Of a stretch of DNA of 64,000 nucleotides, positions 45,534-55,003 are shown in pieces (the stretch's first letter is position 1; each line of letters begins with the position of its first letter). Origin of the DNA: Streptomyces lavendulae subsp. lavendulae. GTDB lineage: Bacteria; Actinomycetota; Actinomycetes; Streptomycetales; Streptomycetaceae. Under the pieces are notes generated by a model. It was not told the DNA's origin, made no database searches, and was given only the letters and a program-made list of their open reading frames with translations. The stretch is from the NCBI RefSeq assembly GCF_002803845.1, contig NZ_CP024985.1, positions 2,604,001-2,668,000 on the forward strand, read 5' to 3'. The position numbers were made by a program, and so were the translations under genes.

Positions 45534-46520
45534 ATGCCTGGAGACGAATCTCCCCCGCCGGCCCCGCTGGCCCGCGCGGAACAGTTCATCTGGCTCACGG
45601 CCCGGGTGCTGGAGCAGCGGCGGTTCGCCTTCCACTTCCTCGGCGGGGACGCCGACGCGGTGGACACCGCCCTCGGCGCCTACCTGGGCGACGACGGCGG
45701 CTACGGACACGCGCTCGACCCGGATCTGCGCGGCCCGCTGAGCCAGCCCCTGCACACCGCGCACGCCCTTCGGGTCCTCGACAGCCTCGGCCGCTGCGCC
45801 GGCCAGCGCATCGAACGGCTCTGCCGCCACCTGACCGGGCTCTCCACCCCCGAGGGCGCGCTCCCGCTGGTGCGCCCGGCCCCGCGCGACCATCCCGTGG
45901 CCCCCTACCACCCGGTGCGCGACGACCCGCCGGGCGAGCTGCTGACCACCGGCCCCGTCGTCGGCGTGCTGCACCGCAACCGGATCTGGCACGCCTGGCT
46001 GTTCCGGGCCACGGACTTCTGCTGGGAGCGGATCGAGACGCTGCGCCACTCGCACCCCTACGAGGTCCAGAGCGCGGTGGCCTTCCTCGACGGCGCCCCC
46101 GACCGGGCCCGCGCGGCGGCGGCCGCGGACCGGCTGGGGCGGCTGGTGCGCGAGCGGCACCTCGTGGTGCTCGACCCGGGGCGGCGCGAGGAGTACGCCC
46201 CCGCCCCCGGCTACGCGCCGGGCGAGCTGCTCTTCCCGTACGACTACGCGCGGCGCCCCGAGTCGCTGGCCCGGAGCTGGTTCACCGACGAGGAGATGCG
46301 CCGCTCGCTGGACTTCCTCGCGGCGGAGCAGCAGCCGGACGGCGGCTGGCCGGTGCGCCGCCGCGCCTGGGCGCCGGGCAGCTCGCTGGAGCGGCGGCCG
46401 ATCGCCACCCTGGAGGCCCTGCTGACGCTGCGGGCGTACGGGCGTCCGGTCGGCGCGGCCGGCCCTCCGGCGGCCGGTCCCCCGGCGGTCAGCCCCCCAG
46501 CGCCCGGACGCCCGCGGTGA
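45534..46520 (+). CDS. Hypothetical protein, terpene-cyclase-like alpha-toroid
   Basis: 328 aa. Contains repeats like those of squalene-cyclase/prenyltransferase (alpha/alpha)6 toroids: GGYGHALDPDLRGP near the N-terminus and EQQPDGGWPV near the C-terminus. No DXDD or other catalytic motif was seen, so enzyme activity is doubtful. TACGGT eight bases before the ATG suggests leaderless transcription. The C-terminus is Pro/Ala rich and overlaps azlD by 32 bp. Confidence 0.75.
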   Translation: MPGDESPPPAPLARAEQFIWLTARVLEQRRFAFHFLGGDADAVDTALGAYLGDDGGYGHALDPDLRGPLSQPLHTAHALRVLDSLGRCAGQRIERLCRHLTGLSTPEGALPLVRPAPRDHPVAPYHPVRDDPPGELLTTGPVVGVLHRNRIWHAWLFRATDFCWERIETLRHSHPYEVQSAVAFLDGAPDRARAAAAADRLGRLVRERHLVVLDPGRREEYAPAPGYAPGELLFPYDYARRPESLARSWFTDEEMRRSLDFLAAEQQPDGGWPVRRRAWAPGSSLERRPIATLEALLTLRAYGRPVGAAGPPAAGPPAVSPPAPGRPR

Positions 46521-46797
46521 CCACCACCGCCGCCCCGACCACCACCAGGAACGGGGCGCGCAGCAGCAGGGCGACCGCGGCGGCGGCCAGCCCGGCGGCG
46601 CGGGCGTCGAGCACCAGCTCGTGGCCGGTGCTGAAGGTCTGCTGGGCGGTGAGCGCGGCGAGCAGCGCGACCGGCAGCAGGGCGGACAGCCTGCGCACCA
46701 GGGGCCGCTCCAGGGCCCCGGCGGGCACGAGGAGTCCGGCGAGCTTGACGGCGTAGCAGCCGACGACGGTCAGTCCGATGGCGATCCAGACGTTCAC
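46489..46797 (-). CDS. azlD: AzlD-family branched-chain amino acid exporter subunit
   Basis: 102 aa, three to four TM helices, with the family pattern PLVRRLSALLPVALLAAL. GTG start overlaps the azlC stop by 4 bp (GTGA), giving the usual AzlCD pair. Confidence 0.9.
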   Translation of the reverse strand: MNVWIAIGLTVVGCYAVKLAGLLVPAGALERPLVRRLSALLPVALLAALTAQQTFSTGHELVLDARAAGLAAAAVALLLRAPFLVVVGAAVVVTAGVRALGG

Positions 46798-47504
46798 GAG
46801 CGGCGTCCCTTCATCCACAGCACGGCGGGCGCGGCCAGCGCGGCGATCAGCACGGGCACCCCGGAGGGCAGGACGGGCAGGAAGCCCAGTCCGAGGACCA
46901 GGGCCAGGCCCGCGACGGCCCGCTCGGTCGAGGTCTTCAGCATCGGCGCGAGCAGCGCGAGGAACACGGCGGGCCCCGCCGCGTCCAGCCCCCAGGCGGA
47001 GGTGTCCCCGATGGCCTCGGCGCCGAGCGCGCCCAGCAGGGTGGTGAGGTTCCACAGCACGTAGAGGCTGAGCCCGGTGACGGTGAAGCCGAGCCGGGCG
47101 GCCTTGCGGTCGGGCTGCGCCAGCGACACGGCGGTGGTCTCGTCGATCACCCAGTGCGCGGCGAAGGGGCGCACGGCACGCGGCAGCGCGAGCAGCTGGG
47201 ACAGCCGCAGCCCGTAGAAGGCGTTGCGGGTGCCCAGGAAGAAGGCACCGGCGGCCGCGGTGAAGGGGTTCCCGCCCGCCGCGAGCGCGCCGACCAGGGC
47301 GAACTGCGAGGCTCCGGTGAAGACGAGCAGGCTCAGCACACAGGCCTGCAGCACGCTGATCCCGGCCCCGGCGGCGGTCACGCCGAAGGCGAATCCCGAC
47401 AGGCCGACGGCCACTCCCACCCCGAGGGCGTCGCGGACGACGGCGGCCCGCGGCCGCCCGGGGGTCGGTCCCCCGTCGTGGACGGGGGCCTCTCGTATCA
47501 CCAT
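46794..47504 (-). CDS. azlC: AzlC-family branched-chain amino acid exporter subunit
   Basis: 236 aa large subunit. FTGASQFALVGALAAGG and LGTRNAFYGL signatures, HWVIDETTAVSLAQ, about six to seven TM helices. GGGAGAG precedes the ATG at 47504. An AraC regulator gene lies 109 bp upstream on the same strand and may control it. Confidence 0.92.
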   Translation of the reverse strand: MVIREAPVHDGGPTPGRPRAAVVRDALGVGVAVGLSGFAFGVTAAGAGISVLQACVLSLLVFTGASQFALVGALAAGGNPFTAAAGAFFLGTRNAFYGLRLSQLLALPRAVRPFAAHWVIDETTAVSLAQPDRKAARLGFTVTGLSLYVLWNLTTLLGALGAEAIGDTSAWGLDAAGPAVFLALLAPMLKTSTERAVAGLALVLGLGFLPVLPSGVPVLIAALAAPAVLWMKGRRS

Positions 47505-47613
47505 CTGGTTCTCTCCCACGCCCCGAACGTACGCGGGCCCCGGCAGGCCGGTCTTGTACGTTCTTGCACGCGGCACCGGTGGGGCGGTCCGGCCCGCCGG
47601 CCGGCGGGGCGCT

Positions 47614-48459
47614 CTAGCCCGCGGCCCGCTCCCGCCGGTACGCGCCCGGGGGCACCCCGACGATCCGGGTGAAGTGCCGGTTCAGGTGCGGCTGGTCCGT
47701 GAAACCGACGGTGACGGCCGCCTCGGCGGGGGCGGTGCCCGTGTCGAGCAGCAGCCGCGCCCGGCGGACCCGGGCGTCGGTGAGCCAGGTGTGGGGCGGC
47801 ATCCCGTACCGGTCCCGGAACGCGCGCAGCAAGGCGAAGGGGCTGGTGCCCAGTTCCTCCGCGAGGCGCTCCAGCGAGGGCGGCTCGGCCATCCGCTCCT
47901 CCAGCACGCTCCGGGCCCGTTCCGCGTCGGCCGCGCCCGCGCGCCGCAGCGGCCGGTCGGGCAGCGGGCCCGCGTGCCGGGTGAGCATCCGCGCCACCAC
48001 GCCCCGCAGCAGGGTGTCGGCGGCGAGCGCGTTGCCGGCCTCGGCGGCCCGGTGCACGTCGGTGATGGCCCGCGAGGCCTCCCGGTCGGGGACCATGTCG
48101 GCGGTGAAGCCGGGGGTGCCGCGCAGGCCGCCGATCTCGGCGGCGACCTCGGCGATCAGGTCCCGGGAGGGGTAGAGGGTGGCGTACGCCCAGCCCTCGG
48201 GCGCCCCGGCGCGCGCGGTGTGCGCCACCTCGGGATTGATCAGCACCACGCTGCCCGGCCCGGCCCGGACCGTGCCGGAGGGCAGGCCGATCTCCTCGAC
48301 GCCGCCGGTGACGGCCGCGATGACGTAGCCGTCGTGCGCGTGGCGCGGGAAGGTGTGGCGGACGTAGTGGGCGCGCAGCAGGTCCAGCCCCGGCAACTGC
48401 GCGTACTGCCAGTGGCGGGCCCACTCCCGGCGCCCGTCGTCCGTTCCGTCCGTCCCCAT
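47614..48459 (-). CDS. AraC-family transcriptional regulator
   Basis: 281 aa. N-terminal cupin-type effector domain (HTFPRHAHDGYVIAAVTGG, VLINPEVAHTA) and two C-terminal HTHs (PSLERLAEELGTSPFALLRA; TAPAEAAVTVGFTDQPHLNR). AraC regulators with this Cys-poor cupin are often beside azlCD; the target is probably the exporter. Confidence 0.92.
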   Translation of the reverse strand: MGTDGTDDGRREWARHWQYAQLPGLDLLRAHYVRHTFPRHAHDGYVIAAVTGGVEEIGLPSGTVRAGPGSVVLINPEVAHTARAGAPEGWAYATLYPSRDLIAEVAAEIGGLRGTPGFTADMVPDREASRAITDVHRAAEAGNALAADTLLRGVVARMLTRHAGPLPDRPLRRAGAADAERARSVLEERMAEPPSLERLAEELGTSPFALLRAFRDRYGMPPHTWLTDARVRRARLLLDTGTAPAEAAVTVGFTDQPHLNRHFTRIVGVPPGAYRRERAAG

Positions 48460-48538
48460 GACCCCATTCTGCGCGCCGCCGCCGGGGGTGTCCTCGCAGG
48501 TCCGGTGCGTTGTCAGTGGCGGGGTGCACGATGGGGGC

Positions 48539-51500
48539 ATGGCAGGCGCTGCGCTCGACTCGTTCTCCCCCGCGACCCGCTCCTGGTTCACGGGGGCCTT
48601 CCGTACGCCCACCGCCGCGCAGGAGGGTGCCTGGCGGGCGATCAGGGAGGGCTCGGACGTGCTCGTCGTGGCACCGACCGGCTCCGGCAAGACCCTCGCC
48701 GCCTTCCTCGCCGCCCTCGACCGGCTCGCCGCGGAGCCGCCGCCCGCCGAGCCGAAGAAGCGCTGCCGCGTGCTGTACGTGTCCCCGCTCAAGGCCCTCG
48801 CCGTGGACGTGGAGCGCAACCTGCGCAGCCCGCTGACCGGGATCCGGCAGGAGTCGGCGCGCCTGGGCCTGCCCGAGCCGGACATCCGGGTGGGCATCCG
48901 CTCCGGGGACACCCCGCCCGCCGAGCGCCGCGCCCTGGCCGTCAGACCGCCGGACATCCTGATCACCACCCCGGAGTCGCTGTTCCTGATGCTGACCTCG
49001 GCGGCCAGGGAGGCGCTGGCCGGCATCGAGACGGTGATCCTGGACGAGGTGCACGCCGTCGCGGGGACCAAGCGCGGGGCGCACCTCGCCCTGTCCCTGG
49101 AGCGGCTGGACGAGCTGCTGCCGCGCCCGGCCCGCCGGATCGGGCTGTCGGCGACGGTCCGGCCGGTGGAGGAGGTCGCCCGGTACCTGGCCCCGCGCGG
49201 CCGGGTGGAAATCGTGCAGCCGCCTTCGGACAAGGAGTTCGACCTGTCGGTGGTCGTCCCCGTCGAGGACATGGGCGAGTTGGGGGGCTCCCCCGCCACC
49301 GAGGGCCGCGAGGGCGGCGACAAGCCGTCGATCTGGCCCCATGTGGAGGAGCGGATCGCGGACCTGGTGCAGGCCCACCGGTCGACGATCGTGTTCGCCA
49401 ACTCCCGCCGTCTCGCGGAGCGGCTCTGCAACCGGCTCAACGAGATCGCCTACGAGCGGGCCGTGGGCGAGCCCCTGCCCCAGGGGGCGCCGCCCGCCGA
49501 GATCATGGCGCAGTCGGGCGCCGCCCACGGGGCGCCTCCCCTGCTGGCCCGCGCGCACCACGGCTCGGTGTCCAAGGAGCAGCGGGCCCTGGTCGAGGAG
49601 GACCTCAAGGCGGGCCGGCTGCCCGCCGTGGTCGCCACCTCCAGCCTGGAACTGGGCATCGACATGGGCGCGGTGGACCTGGTGGTGCAGGTGGAGTCGC
49701 CGCCCTCGGTGGCCTCCGGGCTGCAGCGCGTCGGCCGCGCCGGACACCAGGTGGGCGCCGTCTCCACGGGCGTGGTCTTCCCCAAGTACCGCGGGGACCT
49801 GGTCCAGGCGGCCGTGGTCACCGAGCGGATGCGCATCGGGGCGATCGAGTCCCTGCGCATCCCCTCCAACCCGCTGGACGTCCTCGCCCAGCAGCTGGTG
49901 GCGATGACGGCGATGGACACCTGGCAGCTGGACGACCTCCTCGCCCTGGTCCGGCGGGCGGCTCCCTTCGCGGCGCTGCCGGAATCGGCGTTCACCGCGG
50001 TGCTGGACATGCTGGCGGGCCGCTACCCCTCCGACGCCTTCGCGGAGCTCAGACCCAGGGTGGTCTGGGACCGGGTGGCGGGGACGGTCACCGGACGGCC
50101 CGGCGCCCAGCGCCTCGCGGTCACCTCCGGGGGAACCATCCCGGACCGCGGCCTCTTCGGCGTCTTCCTCGCGGGCTCGGACCCCAAGAAGGGCGGCGGC
50201 CGGGTCGGCGAGCTGGACGAGGAGATGGTCTACGAGTCCCGCGTGGGCGACGTGTTCACCCTGGGGACCACCTCCTGGCGGATCGAGGACATCACCCGCG
50301 ACCGGGTCCTGGTCACCCCGGCCCCCGGGGTGCCGGGGCGGCTGCCGTTCTGGAAGGGCGACCAGCTGGGCCGCCCCCTCGAACTGGGCCGTGCGGTCGG
50401 CGCGTTCCTGCGCGAGCTGGGCGGGCTCACCGAGGAGGACGCCCGGCTGCGGCTGCTGGCGGCCGGCCTGGACGCCCGTGCCGCGCAGAACGTCCTCGCC
50501 TACCTCGCCGAGCAGCGCGAGGCGTGCGGCCACGTGCCGGACGACCGGACCATCGTCGTCGAGCGGTTCCGCGACGAACTGGGCGACTGGCGGGTGGTGG
50601 TCCACTCCCCCTTCGGCGCCCAGGTGCACGCCCCCTGGGCTTTGGCGCTCGGCGCCCGCCTCGCCGAGAAGTACGGCATGGACGCCCAGGTCATGCACGC
50701 CGACGACGGGATCGTCCTGCGCCTGCCGGACGCCGACCTGCTCTCCATGGACCTCCTCGACCACGACCCCTCGCACCCCGCGGACTTCGCGTTCGACGAC
50801 GAACAGGCGCCGCTCGGCGCGGCCGACGTGGCCTTCGACCGGGGCGAGATCAGCGGGATCGTCACCGACCAGGTCGGCGGGTCGGCCCTGTTCGCCTCCC
50901 GGTTCCGCGAGTGCGCGGCCCGCGCGCTGCTGCTGCCGCGCCGCAGCCCCGGCAAGCGCACACCGTTGTGGCAACAGCGCCAGCGCGCCTCGCAACTCCT
51001 CCAGGTGGCATCGGAGTTCGGCTCGTTCCCGATCGTGCTGGAAGCCGTACGGGAATGCCTCCAGGACGTCTTCGACGTACCGGGGCTGACGGAGCTGATG
51101 GGGGACATCGAGGCGCGCCGCGTGCGCCTGGTCGAGGTGACCACCCCCGAGCCCTCCCCCTTCGCCCGCTCCCTCCTGTTCGGGTACGTCGCCCAGTTCC
51201 TCTACGAGGGGGACTCTCCGCTCGCCGAGCGGCGCGCGGCGGCGCTCTCGCTGGACTCCCGGCTGCTGGCCGAGCTCCTGGGCCAGGCCGAGCTGCGCGA
51301 ACTGCTCGACGCCGAGGTGCTGGAGGAGCTGGAGCGGGAGCTGCAGTGGCTGACCGCCGACCGCCGGGCCAAGGACGCCGAGTCGGTGGCCGACCTGCTG
51401 CGCCTGCTGGGCCCGCTGACCGACGCCGAGCTGGCCGAGCGGGGCGCCGAGCCCGGCTGGGCCCCCGCGCTGGCGGCGGCCCGCCGGGCGATCCGGGTCC

Positions 51501-53128
51501 GGATCGGCGGCACGGACCACTGGGCGGCGATCGAGGACGCCGGCCGGCTGCGGGACGCGCTGGGCACGGCCCTGCCGGTGGGGGTCCCGGAGGCGTTCAC
51601 CGAGCCGGTCAAGGACCCCCTCGGCGATCTGCTGGCCCGCTACGCGCGCACCCACGGCCCGTTCACCACCGCCACCGCCGCCGCCCGCTTCGGCCTGGGC
51701 GCGGCGGTGACGGAGGGCGCCCTGCACCGGCTCGCGGCGCCGGGCCGCCTGGTCCAGGGCGAGTTCCATCCGGCGGGCATCGGCCAGGAGTGGTGCGACG
51801 CCACGGTGCTGCGCAGGCTGCGGCGCCGCTCGCTGGCCGCGCTGCGCCAGGAACTGGAGCCCGTCCCCCCGGCCTCGCTGGCCACCTTCCTGCCCCAGTG
51901 GCAGCACCTGGGCGGCGGGCTGCGCGGCATCGACGGCCTGGCCCGCGCCATCGAGCAGCTCCAGGGCGCGCCGGTCCCGGCCTCGGCCCTGGAGCGGCTG
52001 ATCCTGCCCTCGCGGGTCGCCGGGTACTCCCCGGCCCTGCTGGACGAGCTGACCACGACGGGCGAGGTGGTGTGGGCGGGAGCCGGCGCCCTGCCGGGGA
52101 AGGACGGCTGGATCTCCCTCTACCTGGCGGAGGCGGCGCCCCTGCTGCTGCCCCCGGCGCATCCGCTGGAGCTGTCCCCGCTGCACCAGGGGGTGCTGGA
52201 GGCCCTGGCCTCGGGGCGGGCCCTGTTCTTCCGGCAGCTGTCTCAGGAGGTCCGCGCCGGGCTCCCGGACGCCTCCGACCTGGAGCTGTCCTCGGCCCTG
52301 TGGGACCTGGCCTGGTCGGGCCGGGTGACGAACGACACCCTGGCCCCGCTGCGCTCCCTGCTCGGCTCGGGCCGCACGGCGGGGGCCACCGCGCACCGGG
52401 CCCGCCGTACGGTGCCGCGCGGCCGGTACGGGACCCTGAGCGCCACCGTCTCCCGTACGGGCCCGCCCACGGTCTCGGGCCGCTGGTCCCTGCTGCCCGC
52501 GCCCGCACCCGACCCGACGCACCGGGCGCACGCGCTGGCCCGGACCCTGTTGGACCGGCACGGCGTGGTCACGCGCGGGGCGGTGGCGGCGGAGGGGGTC
52601 GAGGGCGGGTTCAGTGCGGTGTACCGGATCCTGTCCGCGTTCGAGGACAGCGGACAGGCCAGGCGCGGGTACGTGGTGGAGGGGCTGGGCGCGGCCCAGT
52701 TCGCGATGGACGGCGCGGTGGACCGCCTGCGGGCCGCCGAGCGGACCCCGCCGCCGCTGGCGGCGGTGGTGCTGGCGGCGGCCGACCCGGCGAACGCGTA
52801 CGGAGCGGCCCTGGGCTGGCCCGAGCCCCCGGCGGGCGCCACCCACAAGCCGGGCCGCAAGGCGGGCTCCCTGGTGGTCCTGGTCGACGGCGAGCTCACG
52901 CTCTACCTGGAGCGCGGCGGCAAGACCCTGCTGGCCTGGCCGGAGCCCGAGGACCCGCGCCTCGCGGCGGCGACGTCCGCCCTGGTGGCGGCCTCCCGCG
53001 CGGGCACCCTCCCGGACCTGACGGTGGAGCGCGTCAACGCCGCCTCGTCCCTGACCTCCCCGCTCGGCAGGTCCCTCGAATCGGCCGGCTTCCACGCCAC
53101 CCCGCGGGGGCTCCGCCTGCGCAACTAG
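48539..53128 (+). CDS. lhr: ATP-dependent helicase Lhr
   Basis: 1529 aa, full-length bacterial Lhr, a 3'-to-5' DNA/RNA-DNA hybrid helicase of SF2. Walker A APTGSGKT near residue 48, DEVH box (LDEVHAVAGTKRG) near 165, SATVRP motif III, SSLELGIDMGAVD motif V and QRVGRAGHQ motif VI. A winged helix, then the Lhr core's unusual beta-barrel, and a long C-terminal Lhr extension with repeated WH-like parts. A CACGAT hexamer before the ATG hints at a leaderless mRNA. Divergent from araC. Confidence 0.95.
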   Translation: MAGAALDSFSPATRSWFTGAFRTPTAAQEGAWRAIREGSDVLVVAPTGSGKTLAAFLAALDRLAAEPPPAEPKKRCRVLYVSPLKALAVDVERNLRSPLTGIRQESARLGLPEPDIRVGIRSGDTPPAERRALAVRPPDILITTPESLFLMLTSAAREALAGIETVILDEVHAVAGTKRGAHLALSLERLDELLPRPARRIGLSATVRPVEEVARYLAPRGRVEIVQPPSDKEFDLSVVVPVEDMGELGGSPATEGREGGDKPSIWPHVEERIADLVQAHRSTIVFANSRRLAERLCNRLNEIAYERAVGEPLPQGAPPAEIMAQSGAAHGAPPLLARAHHGSVSKEQRALVEEDLKAGRLPAVVATSSLELGIDMGAVDLVVQVESPPSVASGLQRVGRAGHQVGAVSTGVVFPKYRGDLVQAAVVTERMRIGAIESLRIPSNPLDVLAQQLVAMTAMDTWQLDDLLALVRRAAPFAALPESAFTAVLDMLAGRYPSDAFAELRPRVVWDRVAGTVTGRPGAQRLAVTSGGTIPDRGLFGVFLAGSDPKKGGGRVGELDEEMVYESRVGDVFTLGTTSWRIEDITRDRVLVTPAPGVPGRLPFWKGDQLGRPLELGRAVGAFLRELGGLTEEDARLRLLAAGLDARAAQNVLAYLAEQREACGHVPDDRTIVVERFRDELGDWRVVVHSPFGAQVHAPWALALGARLAEKYGMDAQVMHADDGIVLRLPDADLLSMDLLDHDPSHPADFAFDDEQAPLGAADVAFDRGEISGIVTDQVGGSALFASRFRECAARALLLPRRSPGKRTPLWQQRQRASQLLQVASEFGSFPIVLEAVRECLQDVFDVPGLTELMGDIEARRVRLVEVTTPEPSPFARSLLFGYVAQFLYEGDSPLAERRAAALSLDSRLLAELLGQAELRELLDAEVLEELERELQWLTADRRAKDAESVADLLRLLGPLTDAELAERGAEPGWAPALAAARRAIRVRIGGTDHWAAIEDAGRLRDALGTALPVGVPEAFTEPVKDPLGDLLARYARTHGPFTTATAAARFGLGAAVTEGALHRLAAPGRLVQGEFHPAGIGQEWCDATVLRRLRRRSLAALRQELEPVPPASLATFLPQWQHLGGGLRGIDGLARAIEQLQGAPVPASALERLILPSRVAGYSPALLDELTTTGEVVWAGAGALPGKDGWISLYLAEAAPLLLPPAHPLELSPLHQGVLEALASGRALFFRQLSQEVRAGLPDASDLELSSALWDLAWSGRVTNDTLAPLRSLLGSGRTAGATAHRARRTVPRGRYGTLSATVSRTGPPTVSGRWSLLPAPAPDPTHRAHALARTLLDRHGVVTRGAVAAEGVEGGFSAVYRILSAFEDSGQARRGYVVEGLGAAQFAMDGAVDRLRAAERTPPPLAAVVLAAADPANAYGAALGWPEPPAGATHKPGRKAGSLVVLVDGELTLYLERGGKTLLAWPEPEDPRLAAATSALVAASRAGTLPDLTVERVNAASSLTSPLGRSLESAGFHATPRGLRLRN

Positions 53129-53208
53129 CGCCGGCCCCCGTGCGCGGAAACGACTTGGACTCGCTCCAGTATCGACTCGGCCACGTATGTCTTGGCCATG
53201 TCACGAAA

Positions 53209-53239
53209 CCGCTGCCAGCCGCTCCTGAGCTGGCAGCGG
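53209..53239 (+). terminator. Hairpin downstream of lhr
   Basis: CCGCTGCCAGC, nine-base loop, GCTGGCAGCGG. It lies 80 bases after the lhr stop and before the lipoprotein start. Confidence 0.6.
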
Positions 53240-53311
53240 CGCTTATCCATGCCTTATCAAGATGATCACAGGCACCGCATTGGCGGTGCACAGTCATGGG
53301 GGAGAAGAAAA

Positions 53312-54028
53312 GTGAGCACCATCAGCATGCGCAAGACCACCGTGGTCGCGGCCGGCCTCGCGGTCGCCGCGAGCCTGGTCCTGACGGGCTGCAAGGACGG
53401 CAACGAGGAAGTCACCCCGGCGGCCCCGTCCGCCCCGGCCGGCCAGGCCTCGCAGCCGGCGGGCCAGCCCTCCGGCTACGCCAGCGCCCCGGCCGGTTCC
53501 CCGTCCGCGGGCGGCTACGACGGCTCCACCGGCGCGCCCGCCGCGGGCGGCAGCGGCGCGGTGGCCAAGTCGGGCCAGGCCTTCAAGATCGGCGAGGCCG
53601 CGACCGTGCCGTTCAGCTACGGCAGCAACAAGGGCGGCCAGATCGCCCTCACCGTCACCGGCATCGAGGCGGGCACCCCCGCCGACCTGACGCCGCTGAA
53701 CGTCGCCGACAAGGTGAAGGGCCAGACCCCCTTCTACATCCGGTACACGATCAAGAACACCGGCACCACGGACCTGTCCTTCGCCAGCGTCGGCCACATC
53801 AAGGGCCTGCTCGACGGCGGCAGCGAGTCCGGCGTCCTGCTGACCATCGGCAAGTTCGAGAAGTGCCCGAACGAATCCCTGCCGCAGGGCTTCACCAACG
53901 GCAAGACCCAGACCGGCTGCGCCATCGCCCTCGCGCCGACCGGCGCCAAGGTCACCGGCGCCGAGTACTGGGGCGACCCGTACAACAACCTGAGCAGCCC
54001 CGCCCAGAAGGGCCTCACCTGGAAGTGA
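53312..54028 (+). CDS. DUF4352-like lipoprotein
   Basis: 238 aa. Lipobox LVLTGCKDG, then a disordered Ser/Gly/Pro/Ala linker of about 75 residues and a beta-sandwich (VPFSYGSNKGGQIALTVTGI, FYIRYTIKNTGTTDLSF), as in DUF4352 or telomeric-repeat-like extracytoplasmic modules. The GTG at 53312 has GGGGGAG upstream; an ATG five codons later (MRKTT) is an alternative. Role unknown. Confidence 0.82.
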   Translation: MSTISMRKTTVVAAGLAVAASLVLTGCKDGNEEVTPAAPSAPAGQASQPAGQPSGYASAPAGSPSAGGYDGSTGAPAAGGSGAVAKSGQAFKIGEAATVPFSYGSNKGGQIALTVTGIEAGTPADLTPLNVADKVKGQTPFYIRYTIKNTGTTDLSFASVGHIKGLLDGGSESGVLLTIGKFEKCPNESLPQGFTNGKTQTGCAIALAPTGAKVTGAEYWGDPYNNLSSPAQKGLTWK

Positions 54029-54137
54029 CGAGCGGCCCACCGGGCCCTCGCACCTCCTGATCCGCGAACCCCCTGCGGCGGCCACCCCGCCCAGGGGGTT
54101 CCGCGTCCCCCCGGCCGGACGGCGCGACAATGGCCGC

Positions 54138-54971
54138 ATGCCCGAAGGAGACAGCGTCCACCGCGTCGCGGCCCGCCTGCACGCCGCGCTCGCGGGCGAG
54201 CCCCTCACCCACGCCGACCTGCGCGTCCCCCGCTTCGCCACCGCCGACCTCACCGGGCACACGGTCCTCGGCGTCACCCCGCGCGGCAAGCACCTCCTGA
54301 CCCGTCTCGACAGCGGCCTCACCCTCCACAGCCACCTGCGCATGGACGGCGCCTGGTACGTCTTCGCCCCGGACCAGAAGTGGCGCGGCGGCCCCGCCCA
54401 CGAGATCCGGGCGGTCCTGGCCAACGCCGGGGCCACCGCCGTCGGCTACCGCCTGCCCGTCCTCGAACTGCTCCGCACCGCCGACGAGGACCGCGTGGTG
54501 GGCCACCTCGGCCCCGATCTGCTCGGCCCCGACTGGGATCCGGCCAGGGCGGCGGCCAATCTGCTCGCCGACCCCGCGCGGCCCCTGGGCGAGGCCCTGC
54601 TCGACCAGCGCAACCTGGCGGGCATCGGCAACATCTACAAGACCGAACTCTGCTTCCTCGCCCAGGTCACCCCCTGGACCCCGGTCGGGGACCTCCCCGA
54701 CCCGGCGGCCACCCTCCCCCGCCTGGCCGCCGCCGCACAGCGCCTGCTGGCCGCGAACACCGGCGACCCCGGACGGCCCCGGCGCCGCAACACCACCGGC
54801 AGCCGCCGCCCCGGCCGGGAGCTGTTCGTCTACGGCCGCGCCCACCGTCCCTGCCTGCGCTGCGGCACCCCGGTGCGTGAGGCCGACCAGGACGGCCGCC
54901 CCGCGTACTGGTGCCCCCGCTGCCAGGCCGGTCCGGCCCCCGCCCCGGAGCCGACCCGACGCACTGGTTGA
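54138..54971 (+). CDS. Fpg/Nei-family DNA glycosylase
   Basis: 277 aa. Removes oxidised bases and cuts abasic sites. The catalytic N-terminus PEGDSVHR (Pro2, Glu3) after Met removal is Nei-like rather than MutM-like (PELPEV). H2TH region: DQRNLAGIGNIYKTE. C-terminal zinc finger CLRCGTP ... CPRC. A streptomycete Nei2-type enzyme is likely. Confidence 0.92.
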   Translation: MPEGDSVHRVAARLHAALAGEPLTHADLRVPRFATADLTGHTVLGVTPRGKHLLTRLDSGLTLHSHLRMDGAWYVFAPDQKWRGGPAHEIRAVLANAGATAVGYRLPVLELLRTADEDRVVGHLGPDLLGPDWDPARAAANLLADPARPLGEALLDQRNLAGIGNIYKTELCFLAQVTPWTPVGDLPDPAATLPRLAAAAQRLLAANTGDPGRPRRRNTTGSRRPGRELFVYGRAHRPCLRCGTPVREADQDGRPAYWCPRCQAGPAPAPEPTRRTG

Positions 54972-54997
54972 CGGGCCGTCAGATACGCTCGTACGGT
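54968..54997 (+). promoter_or_regulatory. Leaderless promoter of the SDR gene
   Basis: TTGACG, 18-base spacer, TACGGT; the ATG is six bases further on. The -35 overlaps the stop codon of the glycosylase. Confidence 0.6.
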
Positions 54998-55003
54998 CCC
55001 TGC

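Noticed and set aside
47224..53265. 2013-codon open frame over azlC-araC-lhr on the plus strand, and an 1865-codon antisense frame over lhr
   Set aside because: Both are GC-rich shadow frames of low-complexity Arg/Gly/Pro/Ala sequence; lhr, araC and azlC in other frames carry clear family motifs.
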